Notes: a model not told the origin generated them from the letters alone. Shown: positions 32,555-43,086, counted from the stretch's first letter. The stretch: DNA of 45,884 bases from Planctomycetaceae bacterium (GCA_013823135.1 PNLP01000057.1:1-45884), one strand, 5' to 3'. Numbers and translations: made by a program.

Positions 32555-34210
32555 CTAAAAGTCGGCGTTGAAACGGAGGCCGAAGGACGTGAAGTTGCCT
32601 GGAAGTCTGCCCTCGTTGTCATTTGGATTGAAGCTGCGACTCATCCAAGACAGGTTGGCCTGAACGCGAGCGTTCGAGGTCCAGTACCAGTTGAGAGCCG
32701 CAGTCAAGCCGTTCGCGGTGCCGCCGTTGACGCCACCGTGAGTCAGGTCCACGTAGTCGTAGCGAACACCCACTTCCCACGCCCCCGTGTCGCAACACAC
32801 CCGCCCGTCCTCGCCGCGGAATAGTTTGAATCGGCGAGTGGGAACAACCCGTGCGTATCCGGGCCGCTCCTTGACGTACCCACGGTGATCGGGCGTCAGA
32901 AATGTCAGCAGTTCTACATACGCCCCGGCCGCGATGTAGGTTCCACGCGACTTGACACCCTTGGGCAGCGAGCCATCGGGATCGGGCAGGCCACCCGTGA
33001 AGACGTTCGTGATCCCGCTCACGCTTCCCTCGGCTGCGAAGGTCACTCGCTTGTAAGCCGCCGCGAGTTCGAGGTTGAAGATCTGCTGGGCATCGTAGCT
33101 GAAGAGCGTCCCGCTATCGACGATGAACGGAACTTGGAACCCGCTTCCGATTCGGAGATTGGGCCGGGCACGCAGCCGCACGTTGTTCTGGCTGAGGTTG
33201 CGGTAGCTGTAGTCGAACCCAACGTGCCCCCAGAGTTCCTCTTCTTCGTTCCAGAGTGGCAGGCAGGTGAGCCGAGCATCGTAAACATAGTTCCCGTCGC
33301 CCAGCGTTGAAAACTGGCGGTTGCTGTTGGAGTTCTGTTGGAAGAAGCCAAACAGCGAGTAGGCACGGCCATTCAGATAGTTGTTCGCAACCGTGATGCC
33401 GTTCGAGAAGTTCGTGTTGCCGTTGAACGCCTCGAACAGCAACCCGCGTTCCAACCAGACCTGGTAATTGTCTGCAGTGGCCGTCACGAAGTTCAGGCTC
33501 TCGCGGTGCCGGCCAACGCGGAAGTTCCCAATGAGGGGAAGCTTCGTCACCCCGATGTACACTTCATTGAAGCCGACCGTTTCGGCCGGGTCGAGGTTGG
33601 TCGTGTTGGGGTTGGTTAGCCCGGTCGGGTTGGGAATGCCAAGTGTTCGCTGTCGCAGGTCGGTCGAGTTAGCGAACTCATATTGCGCGAAAAATTCGAA
33701 CTGATCGTATGCGAGACCCGACATCCGCAAACGAGCACGGCGGAAATCCATGCCGTCTTGGAGGGCTTGCCCCGGATCGATCATGTTGTTGAACACGCCG
33801 ATCGAACGCTTCTCGGCGGGGTTGACACTGAACCACCCCATATCGAACTGGACGACGCCACCGACCATCATCTTGAACGCCTTGTCTGGCGTTTCAAACA
33901 TCAGCCCGTTGTTCCACTTTCCCGTAACCCTGTGGTTCAAGATGTCCTGATTCTTCTTCTCGATTTCAGCTAGTTTCGCCTTCTCGTCGCGTTCTTTGAG
34001 CACCTGATCGATAATCTTTCGCACGTCTTCTGGCGTTGCGGCGGGTGCCGCAGTACCTGCTGGTGAAACTTGTTCTGTTGCGGGCGGTTCCTGCACTACG
34101 GCGGGTGGTGAAGTGGGTGCGGGGAGTTCGTTCTGCCCACTTGCGGAGGAAGTGATGAAACCAATCGCAACAGCAAACGCAACAGACCGCAACATCACCC
34201 GCAAACCCAT
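32555..34210 (-). CDS. OprP/OprO-type outer-membrane porin
   Basis: A 551-residue exported protein. The signal peptide MGLRVMLRSVAFAVAIGFITSSASG is followed by a Pro/Ala/Thr-rich linker and a charged coiled-coil stretch (DVRKIIDQVLKERDEKAKLAEIEKK), the usual periplasmic N-terminus of planctomycete phosphate-selective porins O and P. The barrel part has alternating strands, including MMVGGVVQFDMGWFSV, MDFRRARLRMSGL, QFEFFAQYEFAN, VGFDYSYRNLS and WEVGVRYDYVDLTHGGVNGG. It ends in FTSFGLRFNADF, with the C-terminal Phe of an outer-membrane barrel signal. The family forms anion-selective channels, often for phosphate, but no pst or pho genes are near, so substrate is not assured. It is divergent from the DUF1549 gene. 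Confidence 0.88.
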   Translation of the reverse strand: MGLRVMLRSVAFAVAIGFITSSASGQNELPAPTSPPAVVQEPPATEQVSPAGTAAPAATPEDVRKIIDQVLKERDEKAKLAEIEKKNQDILNHRVTGKWNNGLMFETPDKAFKMMVGGVVQFDMGWFSVNPAEKRSIGVFNNMIDPGQALQDGMDFRRARLRMSGLAYDQFEFFAQYEFANSTDLRQRTLGIPNPTGLTNPNTTNLDPAETVGFNEVYIGVTKLPLIGNFRVGRHRESLNFVTATADNYQVWLERGLLFEAFNGNTNFSNGITVANNYLNGRAYSLFGFFQQNSNSNRQFSTLGDGNYVYDARLTCLPLWNEEEELWGHVGFDYSYRNLSQNNVRLRARPNLRIGSGFQVPFIVDSGTLFSYDAQQIFNLELAAAYKRVTFAAEGSVSGITNVFTGGLPDPDGSLPKGVKSRGTYIAAGAYVELLTFLTPDHRGYVKERPGYARVVPTRRFKLFRGEDGRVCCDTGAWEVGVRYDYVDLTHGGVNGGTANGLTAALNWYWTSNARVQANLSWMSRSFNPNDNEGRLPGNFTSFGLRFNADF

Positions 34211-34461
34211 CGCAATCTCCCGTTCGACCCAGCCTGCGACTTGTGCCGAAGTTGTGAATCCGTTTGTCAGTCACCGGAATCTGGGCAATGTTTGTCGGTT
34301 GTGCAGGTCATCCGGGTATCGGCGTTCCGAGTGCAGATCTTGAACAGATTTGGTTCTCACTTGACTTGCGGACATTTCGGAAGGACGATTCTAGGACTGC
34401 CATCGCCTCCTGTCGCGCCGGTCCCGCGACGGGCTTTTTCCTCCCACCGAGGACCGCTGCC

Positions 34462-36003
34462 ATGCCTCTCTGCCTTCTGCTTGCTGCACTCGTTGCTGTG
34501 GGGGACGCGCGAAACCCACTCCCGCCTCGCGTCGATAGCCTCATCGTCGCGGGCCACCCAGACTACGCCAAGCACGCCGCTCCGTTGGCCGATGACGCCG
34601 AGTTTGTGCGCCGGTTGCACCTCGACCTCACGGGCACAATCCCGACTGCTGCCGAAGTGCGGGCCTTCCTCGCCGACAAGAACCCGAACAAACGGGCGAT
34701 CTTTGTCAATTCGCTACTCGAATCCCCCGGCTATGTCCGCCGCATGGTGTGGTTTCTCGACGTTACCCTGATGGAGCGACGCGGCGACGCGAAGGTTCCT
34801 CGGGCAGCGTGGGAGACCTACCTGCAAGCAGCGGTTGCGGAGAACCGGCCGTACAACGCGCTGGTTCGCGATCTGCTCTCGAACGACGGCAGCGACCCCA
34901 AGACGCGACCTGCCGCGAAATTCCTGCTCGATCGCGACCTGGAACCAAACCTCGTGACCCGCGACCTGGCTCGCATCTTCCTGGGAAGGAATTTGCAGTG
35001 TGCCCAGTGTCACGACCACCCCAGCGTGGATGATTACAAGCAGGAAGAGTACTACGGCATCCAGGCGTTCGTGAACCGCTCGTTCCTGTTCCCGAATGCC
35101 CAGGCCGCGACCGCGATCATCGCCGAGAAGGCCGAAGGCGACGTGACCTTCATGAGCGTCTTCGACAAGGCGAAGAAGTCGTACACGATCACGCCGAAGA
35201 TGCCGGGCGCGAAACCGGTTGCTGAGGAGAAGCCGGAGAAGGGGAAGGAATACAAGGTTGCGCCTGCCGCGAACGTGCGTCCCGTGCCGACGTACAGCCG
35301 CCGCGAGCGACTCGCGAACGCCATGACTTCTCGGGACAACCCCGCCTTCGCTCGCACGGCGGTGAACCGCATCTGGGCCATGATGCTTGGTCGCGGCCTG
35401 GTTCACTCCCTGGACTTCGACCACAGTGCGAACCCGCCGAGCCATCCGGAGTTGCTTGAACTCCTCGCGACTGAATTCGTGGACCACAACTACGACGTGA
35501 AGTGGCTCGTGCGGCAAATCGCGTTGACCCAAACCTACCAGCGGAGCAGCATCGTCCCCGCGACACTTGCGGATGTTCCTGCCGACCGTTACCTCGTTGC
35601 GTCGCTGAAGCCGCTCACCCCGGAACAACTCGCGTTCGCGATTTCACAGGCGTGTGGCCAACCCGATGGACGCGGTGCCCTCGGGCCATTCCGAGGCATC
35701 TTCGGCAATCGGCCGGGCGAATCGCAAGACGGCCCCGCGGCCACGCTCGACCAGACGCTGTTCCTGAAGTACGGTGCCAGCGTTCGCGGTCAGCTCGGCA
35801 CCCGTGCGAACCTGCTCGCCAAGCTGCCCAGCGACGATGCTATCGCCGAGGAACTGTTCCTGGGTGTGCTTTCGCGAATGCCTACCGACGACGAGAAACA
35901 CGACGTGGCCGACGCCCTCAAGGCCGCCAAGGACCGCACCGCTACCCTTTCGGAACTGACGTGGGCACTGATTGCCTCCGCGGAGTTCCGCTTCAACCAC
36001 TGA
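34462..36003 (+). CDS. DUF1549/DUF1553 exported protein
   Basis: A 513-residue protein with signal peptide MPLCLLLAALVAVGDA. The DUF1549 part has RVDSLIVAGHPDYAKHAAPL, DDAEFVRRLHLDLTGTIPTAAEVRAFL and CAQCHDHP, a CxxCH motif at 180-184 that could bind haem c. The DUF1553 part has RRERLANAMTSRDNPAFARTAVNRIW, the Gly-rich LVHSLDFDHSANPPSHPELLELLATEF, WLVRQIALTQTYQRSS and the closing LTWALIASAEFRFNH. The pair with DUF1501 is a hallmark of planctomycetes and probably acts in the periplasm on complex carbohydrates, which is not proven. A 19-bp hairpin lies in the 75-base gap to DUF1501. The ATG at 34462 gives the signal peptide. Confidence 0.9.
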   Translation: MPLCLLLAALVAVGDARNPLPPRVDSLIVAGHPDYAKHAAPLADDAEFVRRLHLDLTGTIPTAAEVRAFLADKNPNKRAIFVNSLLESPGYVRRMVWFLDVTLMERRGDAKVPRAAWETYLQAAVAENRPYNALVRDLLSNDGSDPKTRPAAKFLLDRDLEPNLVTRDLARIFLGRNLQCAQCHDHPSVDDYKQEEYYGIQAFVNRSFLFPNAQAATAIIAEKAEGDVTFMSVFDKAKKSYTITPKMPGAKPVAEEKPEKGKEYKVAPAANVRPVPTYSRRERLANAMTSRDNPAFARTAVNRIWAMMLGRGLVHSLDFDHSANPPSHPELLELLATEFVDHNYDVKWLVRQIALTQTYQRSSIVPATLADVPADRYLVASLKPLTPEQLAFAISQACGQPDGRGALGPFRGIFGNRPGESQDGPAATLDQTLFLKYGASVRGQLGTRANLLAKLPSDDAIAEELFLGVLSRMPTDDEKHDVADALKAAKDRTATLSELTWALIASAEFRFNH

Positions 36004-36010
36004 GGTTTAT

Positions 36011-36051
36011 CCGCTTGCGGCTTCGCGGGACACCCGCGAAGCCGCAAGCGG
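36011..36051. repeat. Perfect 19-bp hairpin inside the DUF1549-DUF1501 operon
   Basis: CCGCTTGCGGCTTCGCGGG (36011-36029) and its exact complement (36033-36051) flank a 3-base loop. GCTT occurs at 36013 and 36020, 7 bases apart. It lies 8 bases past the DUF1549/1553 stop and 28 bases before the DUF1501 start, with no T-tract. The motif CCGCTTGCGGCTT is, from memory, a repeated intergenic word in planctomycetes. Confidence 0.85.
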
Positions 36052-36078
36052 CTCAAGCCGATAACGGGAGTTTTCCCC

Positions 36079-37365
36079 ATGCCACGCTGCGATTACGCTT
36101 GCAACACTGCCGACCACGGCCTCTCCCGTCGCGCCTTCCTCGGCGCGAGCACCGCTGCCGCACTTGGCCCGGTCGGGTTCGCTTCGGCGAATGCCAACGC
36201 CGAACTCGCCAAGTCGCAAAAGCGCGTCCTGGTCATCTTCCTCGCGGGCGGAGTGAGCCAGCTTGAAACCTGGGACCCGAAGCCGAACACCGACACCGGA
36301 GGCCCCTTCAAGGCGATCTCGACCTCGGTCCCCGGCACACACATTTGCGAACTGCTACCGCACACCGCGAAGCAGATGCACCGGCTCGCCATCGTTCGCG
36401 GGCTGAACTCCGTGTCGGACGATCACGGCATCGGTGAAAAGATCATGCTCACCGGTCGCAAGCCGGAAGCGGGAATTGAGTACCCGCACATTGGGGCGGT
36501 CTCTGCGAAGTTGCTCGGCAATGGAGCCGCCTCCGCGTTGCCCGGTCACATTCAGATTCTTCCCAAGGGAAGTAGCGGGTTTGGGAAAGCCGATGCCACG
36601 TTCCTTGGGCCGAAGTTCGCGTCAGTCTCGCTGGGCGATGGTAAGCCGCCCGCCGACCTGTTCCGCCCCGCAAACCTGAGCGTGGAATCCGATGCGGCTC
36701 GCGAAGACTTCCGCAGGAAGCTCAACGACCGTTTCGCCAAGTCCCGCAAGTCCGCCGCCACGGATGCTTACGCTGAATCGTTCGAGCAAGCCGAGCGGGT
36801 CGTGAAGCAGGCAGAGGTTTTCGACATCGAAAAGGAAGACCGGAAGGTCGCGGACCGCTACGGCAGGCACGACCTCGGCAGGCACTTCCTGCTCGCTCGC
36901 CGGTTGCTCGAAGCGGGCGTCACCTACGTGAAAGTGTCGCACTCGAACTACGACACGCACCACGAGAACTTCGACTTCCACATTGAGCAACTCGGCGAGT
37001 TCGACCGCCCGTTCGCCGCGTTGATGGACGACCTCGCAGACCGCGGCATGCTCGAGACGACGCTCGTGGTTGTGATGAGTGAGATGGGCCGCACGCCGCG
37101 GATCAATGATCGTTATGGCCGCGACCACTGGTCGAAGGCGTGGTCGGTGGCACTCGGCGGTTGTGGTATCAAGGGCGGTGCGGTCGTCGGCAAGACGAAC
37201 GCGACCGGCACGGCAGTTACCGATCGTGAAGTGTACTCGGGGCATCTGTTCCACACGTACCTGCGAGCTGTCGGCCTCGATTCGACCAAGAGTTTCTACC
37301 CGAACGAACGTCCTGTGCCGATCGCCGATCCGAAGACGGCCGCGATCACCGAGATCTTGGCATGA
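36079..37365 (+). CDS. DUF1501 exported sulfatase-fold protein
   Basis: A 428-residue protein with a twin-arginine-type leader: SRRAFLG at residues 16-22, then GASTAAALGPVGFASANA. The domain proper has RVLVIFLAGGVSQLETWDPKP, the G-G-x-S-x-x-x-x-W-D-P-K typical of DUF1501, IVRGLNSVSDDHGIG, HSNYDTHHENFDFHIEQL, LVVVMSEMGRTPRINDRYGRDHW, and the C-terminal GHLFHTYLRAVGLD. The fold is of the alkaline phosphatase/sulfatase type; activity is not established. It is co-directional with DUF1549/1553 75 bases upstream, the usual planctomycete pair, and a Tat leader suggests export after folding, possibly with a metal. Confidence 0.92.
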   Translation: MPRCDYACNTADHGLSRRAFLGASTAAALGPVGFASANANAELAKSQKRVLVIFLAGGVSQLETWDPKPNTDTGGPFKAISTSVPGTHICELLPHTAKQMHRLAIVRGLNSVSDDHGIGEKIMLTGRKPEAGIEYPHIGAVSAKLLGNGAASALPGHIQILPKGSSGFGKADATFLGPKFASVSLGDGKPPADLFRPANLSVESDAAREDFRRKLNDRFAKSRKSAATDAYAESFEQAERVVKQAEVFDIEKEDRKVADRYGRHDLGRHFLLARRLLEAGVTYVKVSHSNYDTHHENFDFHIEQLGEFDRPFAALMDDLADRGMLETTLVVVMSEMGRTPRINDRYGRDHWSKAWSVALGGCGIKGGAVVGKTNATGTAVTDREVYSGHLFHTYLRAVGLDSTKSFYPNERPVPIADPKTAAITEILA

Positions 37366-37545
37366 TCCACAATTTTAACCGAGACGAGGTTGCACCTGAC
37401 AACACACACATGCGGGCGATTGCGGCGAGCGTTCGACACGGGGAAAAGTGTTCCTTCCTGAGGAACGGGTTGGTAGGATTATGGCTACTCGCCCTTCCGT
37501 AACTGAAGTTAGGTTGTGGTGCGAGGGTCATCAGAGAAACTCCTC

Positions 37546-38580
37546 ATGCATCAATCTAGCATGCTCGCGGCTTTCGTGTTCGCGGCCTTCACTATCTCGG
37601 CATCCGCCGCGGACAACGATCTCCAGCCAGCGGCCGAGATCAAGCTCAATGCCAGCGTCAGTCAGTTCCTCCCGAGCCCAGACAAAAAGTCCGTTTACTT
37701 CCTGAACAAGTCAGACGGCAAGATTCAGCGGATCGACATCGCGAAGAAGGCGCTCGACGACACGGCGATCGAGTTGGATGGGGCCGAAGCTATCACCATG
37801 TCCCCGGACGGCAAAACGATCTACGCAAGCGCCTCACCCAATGGACACAACAGTAATTCCGGGGCTGAGAAGGAGGTTGGCAAGATCCAGGTCGTCAACT
37901 TAGCCGACCAGAAGGTGACCTCCACGATCGAGATCAAGTTCGACCCGTTCGAAATCGCCGCTGACAACAGTGGAAAAGTCTACGCTACCGGAGGCAGCAA
38001 CCAACACACCAAGGTGGCCGTCATCGACACCAAGAAGAAGAGCATCATCGCCGACCTCGGCCGGGTATATATGGGGGCGAATCTCCGCATGGCCCCGGAC
38101 GGGAAGCGGATGTACTTCTCAACCAACGGGCTGTCTCCGGGAAGCGCTGAGGGCATCTGGCAGGCAGGTGGGAAACGGTCCACTGGCCCCGGCGGCGGGC
38201 CGTTTGTCATCACCTCGGACGGGAAGTTCATGGTGTTTCAACAGAGCGGTCTGGTGCTGCGGCTTGGCAAGTCTGTCGCCGACGACATGAAAGAGGCCGC
38301 CAAGGTGAAGCCTCACCGTGCTGCGGCAATCGACGTCGAGGGTAAGTCAGTGTGGTTGGCCACAGCCGAGGGCGAATTGATCAAACTGTCGTACCCCGAC
38401 TTCGAACTTGAGACGACCCTTGTCCTGCCCAAGCCGGCATACCAGTTGTACATCGACTCGTCATCAAAGACGCTCATCGCCGCACTGGATAACAAGAAGG
38501 ATCGCCGAAAGTTTGACAAGGAGCCCGGCGTCGGCAACATCGCGATCTTCAACTTGGGCGAAATGAAGAAGAGGGATTGA
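37546..38580 (+). CDS. Exported YVTN/WD40-like beta-propeller protein
   Basis: A 344-residue protein with signal peptide MHQSSMLAAFVFAAFTISASA. Blades have S-P-D-x-K turns such as SQFLPSPDKKSVYFLN, ITMSPDGKTIYASASPNG, NLRMAPDGKRMYFSTNG and FVITSDGKFMVF, plus GKVYATGGSNQHTKVAVIDTKKKSI, which match YVTN-type propellers. It is probably periplasmic and binds a partner or polysaccharide; no catalytic residue is visible. The ATG at 37546 is chosen because it opens a signal peptide; an in-frame GTG at 37516 is possible but less likely. It lies 180 bases after DUF1501 on the same strand. Confidence 0.85.
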   Translation: MHQSSMLAAFVFAAFTISASAADNDLQPAAEIKLNASVSQFLPSPDKKSVYFLNKSDGKIQRIDIAKKALDDTAIELDGAEAITMSPDGKTIYASASPNGHNSNSGAEKEVGKIQVVNLADQKVTSTIEIKFDPFEIAADNSGKVYATGGSNQHTKVAVIDTKKKSIIADLGRVYMGANLRMAPDGKRMYFSTNGLSPGSAEGIWQAGGKRSTGPGGGPFVITSDGKFMVFQQSGLVLRLGKSVADDMKEAAKVKPHRAAAIDVEGKSVWLATAEGELIKLSYPDFELETTLVLPKPAYQLYIDSSSKTLIAALDNKKDRRKFDKEPGVGNIAIFNLGEMKKRD

Positions 38581-38960
38581 TGTCGAGGGTTTCATGGAAG
38601 AATACAGGATGAAGAACAATCGTGATACTGGTCTTCCCCTCGGCTCTCCTCTCATAGCTGGGCGGCTGCTAGTCGTTGTGGCCAAGCCGAGGCGGGAATG
38701 ATCGTGAGCACTCAGATGGCAACGCTCAACGCAGCCATGGTGCGCTAGAATTGCCGGCGAGAAGAATATGGGGGTTCGTCACACTCGGGGGATCGACTCC
38801 GATGTATTGGTGCGCATTTCCCTGCGTAAATCGAGACATGAACTTCCTTTGGGTAAATGCTAACGTCCTTTCTGGCCAGGCACCATACAAGGTAGTGACT
38901 GACCTTACTAACATCGAATAATTCGATGGGCGGTTCTCCGTTACATAAGGGGAATACACC
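38581..38960. other. Intergenic region, 380 bases
   Basis: Between two rightward propeller genes I see no convincing gene, RNA or terminator. A 35-codon open frame (38594-38701) has no ribosome-binding site or recognisable sequence. The promoter of the next gene presumably lies here. Confidence 0.4.
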
Positions 38961-40085
38961 GTGTCTGACCTCACAGCGGCGCGACTGGAACGCGAGTTCA
39001 AGCACGCCCGACCACTCATCGGCTGCCGGTTCGATCCCAGCGGCCGCTTCCTGTTCGTTTCATCCGAAGACGACAGCATCCAGCGTTTCGATCTGCTCAC
39101 GGGTGTGAAGACGCCGCTGCTCGGCCATAAGAGTTGGGTTCGGGGCATGGCATTCGTTGGCACACTGCCAGCGGCCGGTTCCGGTGAACTCGATACGTTG
39201 CGACGCCGGTACACGAGTCTCCACGCACTCACGGGGTTCGCCGGTGCAATCCTTCCGCCACCGAAGCCCGCACCATTCACGTTCATCTCAGGCGACTACC
39301 ACGGTAATCTGATCTGGTGGCAGGGGGATGCCGAATCCCCCAAGCCGATTCGCACAGTCGAGGCGCACAAGGGATGGATTCGCGCTGTGGCCGTGAGCCC
39401 CGACGGCACCACGCTCGCAAGTTGCGGCAACGATAACGCGGTGCGGCTCTGGAAGACCGAAGATGGCTCGCTAATTCGCAGCCTCGAAGGGCACGGCTCC
39501 CACGTTTACAACTGTGCCTTCCACCCGGACGGCACGCGCCTCGCGTCCTGCGATTTGAAGGGTATCGTCAAAGATTGGAACCTGAAGACTGGGGTGGCGG
39601 ATCGCGAACTGGATGCGAAGATTCTCACGAAGTACGACCCGACGTTCATGGCAGACATCGGCGGAGCGCGGGCAATCGCGTTCAGCCCGGATGGCACAAA
39701 GCTCGGATGCGCTGGCATTACGAACGTGTCGAATGCGTTTGCGGGGGTCGGCAACCCGGCCGTGGTCGTGTTTGATTGGAAGGAAGGCAAGCCGAAAGTG
39801 CTGAAGCCGAAGGATGCGTTCCAGGGAACGGCGTGGGGCTTTGCATTCCACCCCGCCGGCTTCTCGCTCGCGGCCGGTGGCGGAAGCGGTGGCCGCGTGT
39901 GGTTCTGGAAAGGCGATGATGTGGTGAGTGTTCACATGCTCACGGCGCCCGTCGTGGCGCGTGACCTCGCGCTTGCTCCTGCGGGAGATCGCTTTGCCGT
40001 CGCCGGGGCGAACGGCAGCGCGTATGTGTACACTTTCACGCCGGGGCCGGCTCCCGTGCCGCCGCCAACGCCACCCAAGAAATGA
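38961..40085 (+). CDS. WD40-repeat protein
   Basis: A 374-residue protein with about six or seven WD40 blades. These include CRFDPSGRFLFVSSEDDSIQRFD, VRGMAFVGTLPAAGS (with an insertion of about 40 residues in this blade), WIRAVAVSPDGTTLASCGND, VYNCAFHPDGTRLASCD, ARAIAFSPDGTKLGCAG, GFAFHPAGFSLAAGGGSGGRVWFW and LALAPAGDRFAVAGANG. No signal peptide is seen. The start is GTG at 38961, with AAGGGGAA upstream. It ends in a Pro-rich tail (PGPAPVPPPTPPKK). The stop overlaps an ATG of the downstream frame (ATGA at 40082), although the real DUF1080 start is later. This and the DUF1080 gene are probably one transcript. Confidence 0.88.
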   Translation: MSDLTAARLEREFKHARPLIGCRFDPSGRFLFVSSEDDSIQRFDLLTGVKTPLLGHKSWVRGMAFVGTLPAAGSGELDTLRRRYTSLHALTGFAGAILPPPKPAPFTFISGDYHGNLIWWQGDAESPKPIRTVEAHKGWIRAVAVSPDGTTLASCGNDNAVRLWKTEDGSLIRSLEGHGSHVYNCAFHPDGTRLASCDLKGIVKDWNLKTGVADRELDAKILTKYDPTFMADIGGARAIAFSPDGTKLGCAGITNVSNAFAGVGNPAVVVFDWKEGKPKVLKPKDAFQGTAWGFAFHPAGFSLAAGGGSGGRVWFWKGDDVVSVHMLTAPVVARDLALAPAGDRFAVAGANGSAYVYTFTPGPAPVPPPTPPKK

Positions 40086-40105
40086 TGTTCAAACTCGTCG
40101 TGATG

Positions 40106-40125
40106 GGTGACCCCTCTGGGTCACC
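40106..40125 (+). promoter_or_regulatory. Leader hairpin before the DUF1080 gene
   Basis: GGTGACCC-CTCT-GGGTCACC forms a perfect 8-bp stem with a tetraloop in the 62-base gap before the DUF1080 start at 40148. No T-run follows, so it is more likely an RNA-stability or translation element than a terminator. It also lies in an open frame that starts at the ATGA overlap at 40082. Confidence 0.5.
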
Positions 40126-40147
40126 TCTAAACCTCTCGGATTATCCC

Positions 40148-41464
40148 ATGCGTATCGCGTTCTTTGTTGCGCTATTCATCGCATCACCGCTTCTCGCGGC
40201 CGAGCCTCCGAAGGGGTTCACCCCGCTATTCAACGAGAAAGACCTCGACGGCTGGCATGGTTGGGCCATTCACAACAAAGGGGCGACTCCGGCCGACCTT
40301 GAAAAGCTGACGCCCGAGGAACGCACCAAGAAGGTCGAGGAGTGGACCGCTGGCGCCAAGAAGCACTGGAGCGTTCAGAGCGGCGAACTCGTGAACGACG
40401 GCAGCGGAGCGTATCTCGCCACCAATAAGGAATACGGCGACATCGAGTTGCTGATCGAGTACAAGACCGTGGCAAAGGCCGATAGTGGCATCTATCTGCG
40501 GAACACGCCCCAGGTGCAAATCTGGGACTCGAACCAGAAGCTCGACCCCAAGAACCCGACTCGCAGGCCGCACCTGGGCTCGGGCGGGTTGTTCAACAAC
40601 ACCACTGATACAGATGGTCGCGATCCGCTCGTGCTTGCGGACAAGCCGTTCGGCGAGTGGAACAGTTTCCGCATCCTTCAGGTTGGCGAACGCACCACGG
40701 TCTATCTGAACGGGAAACTCGTCGTCGATCACGCTCGCATGGAGAACTACTGGGATCGCAAACTGCCGCTGCCGCGGGTTGGAAAGATTCTGCTTCAAAC
40801 GCACGGCGGTGAGATTCGTTGGCGGAACCTTTTCGTCCGCGAGATTCCCGCGAGTGAGGCAAACGAACTCCTCGCGAAGCACTCACCCAGCGGGTTCGAG
40901 AGCATCTTCAACGGCAAGGACTTCACTGGCTGGGAAGGCCCGCTCGAAAACTACGATATCATCGACAACGCGATCGTGTGCAAGCCGAAGAAGGGCGGGA
41001 ATATCTACACAAAAGCCGAGTATGCGGATCACGTGATCCGGCTGGAATACAAGCTCCCGCCAGGGGGCAACAATGGGCTTGCGATACGCTATCCGGGGAA
41101 TGGTGTTCACGCGGCGACGCAGGGGATGTGCGAAATGCAAATCCTCGACGACACCCACCCGAAGTACGTGAAACTCGACCCACGTCAGTTCAACTGTTCG
41201 GCGTATGGAATGGTCGCCGCTCAGCGTGGCTATCTGCGGGCGGTCGGTGAGTGGAACTTTCTCGAAGTGACCGTGAAGGGTTCGACATTGCGTGCGGAAC
41301 TCAACGGCACCCGCATCCTCGATGCCGACATGAGCAAGGTGACGGAATTCAAGAACAACCTGAAACACCCCGGCAAGGACAACCCCAAGGGCCACTTCGG
41401 CTTCGCGGGGCACAACGACCCCGTCGCGTTCCGGAATCTCTTCATCAAGGACATCACGAAGTAA
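40148..41464 (+). CDS. Exported protein with two DUF1080 (3-keto-disaccharide hydrolase-type) domains
   Basis: A 438-residue protein: signal peptide MRIAFFVALFIASPLLAA, then two concanavalin-like DUF1080 domains. The first starts at GFTPLFNEKDLDGWHGW with IELLIEYKTVAKADSGIYLRN and RWRNLFVREI at its end. The second starts at GFESIFNGKDFTGWEGP with VIRLEYKLPPGGNNGLAIRYPG, CEMQILDD and FRNLFIKDI at its end. Each domain has the L-F-N-x-K-D-x-x-G-W opening and R-N-x-x-x-R/K-D/E-I closing of the family. Some DUF1080 proteins hydrolyse 3-keto-glycosides; many have only binding roles. The ATG at 40148 gives the signal peptide. The perfect hairpin at 41463-41552 starts inside its stop codon. Confidence 0.9.
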   Translation: MRIAFFVALFIASPLLAAEPPKGFTPLFNEKDLDGWHGWAIHNKGATPADLEKLTPEERTKKVEEWTAGAKKHWSVQSGELVNDGSGAYLATNKEYGDIELLIEYKTVAKADSGIYLRNTPQVQIWDSNQKLDPKNPTRRPHLGSGGLFNNTTDTDGRDPLVLADKPFGEWNSFRILQVGERTTVYLNGKLVVDHARMENYWDRKLPLPRVGKILLQTHGGEIRWRNLFVREIPASEANELLAKHSPSGFESIFNGKDFTGWEGPLENYDIIDNAIVCKPKKGGNIYTKAEYADHVIRLEYKLPPGGNNGLAIRYPGNGVHAATQGMCEMQILDDTHPKYVKLDPRQFNCSAYGMVAAQRGYLRAVGEWNFLEVTVKGSTLRAELNGTRILDADMSKVTEFKNNLKHPGKDNPKGHFGFAGHNDPVAFRNLFIKDITK

Positions 41465-41552
41465 TTCGGAATGCGGAGTTCGGAATGCGGAATTGAAGAG
41501 CCCCTGTCTGGTTTGTCTTCAATTCCGCATTCCGAACTCCGCATTCCGAATT
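41463..41552. repeat. Heptad-phased perfect 37-bp inverted repeat between convergent stops
   Basis: The left arm is AATTCGG, AATGCGG, AGTTCGG, AATGCGG, AATTGAA in strict 7-bp phase (41463-41499 with two more bases). The right arm 41516-41552 is its exact complement over 37 bp. The loop is 16 bases. The left arm starts in the last two bases of the DUF1080 stop and the right arm ends 2 bases before the der stop. The hairpin thus exactly fills the convergent gap and could terminate both genes. Confidence 0.92.
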
Positions 41553-41554
41553 GC

Positions 41555-43081
<1,527 letters not shown>

Positions 43082-43086
43082 TTGTC

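Noticed and set aside
38594..38701. 35-codon open frame in the 38581-38960 gap
   Set aside because: No ribosome-binding site, no recognisable sequence, and no flanking terminator or promoter.
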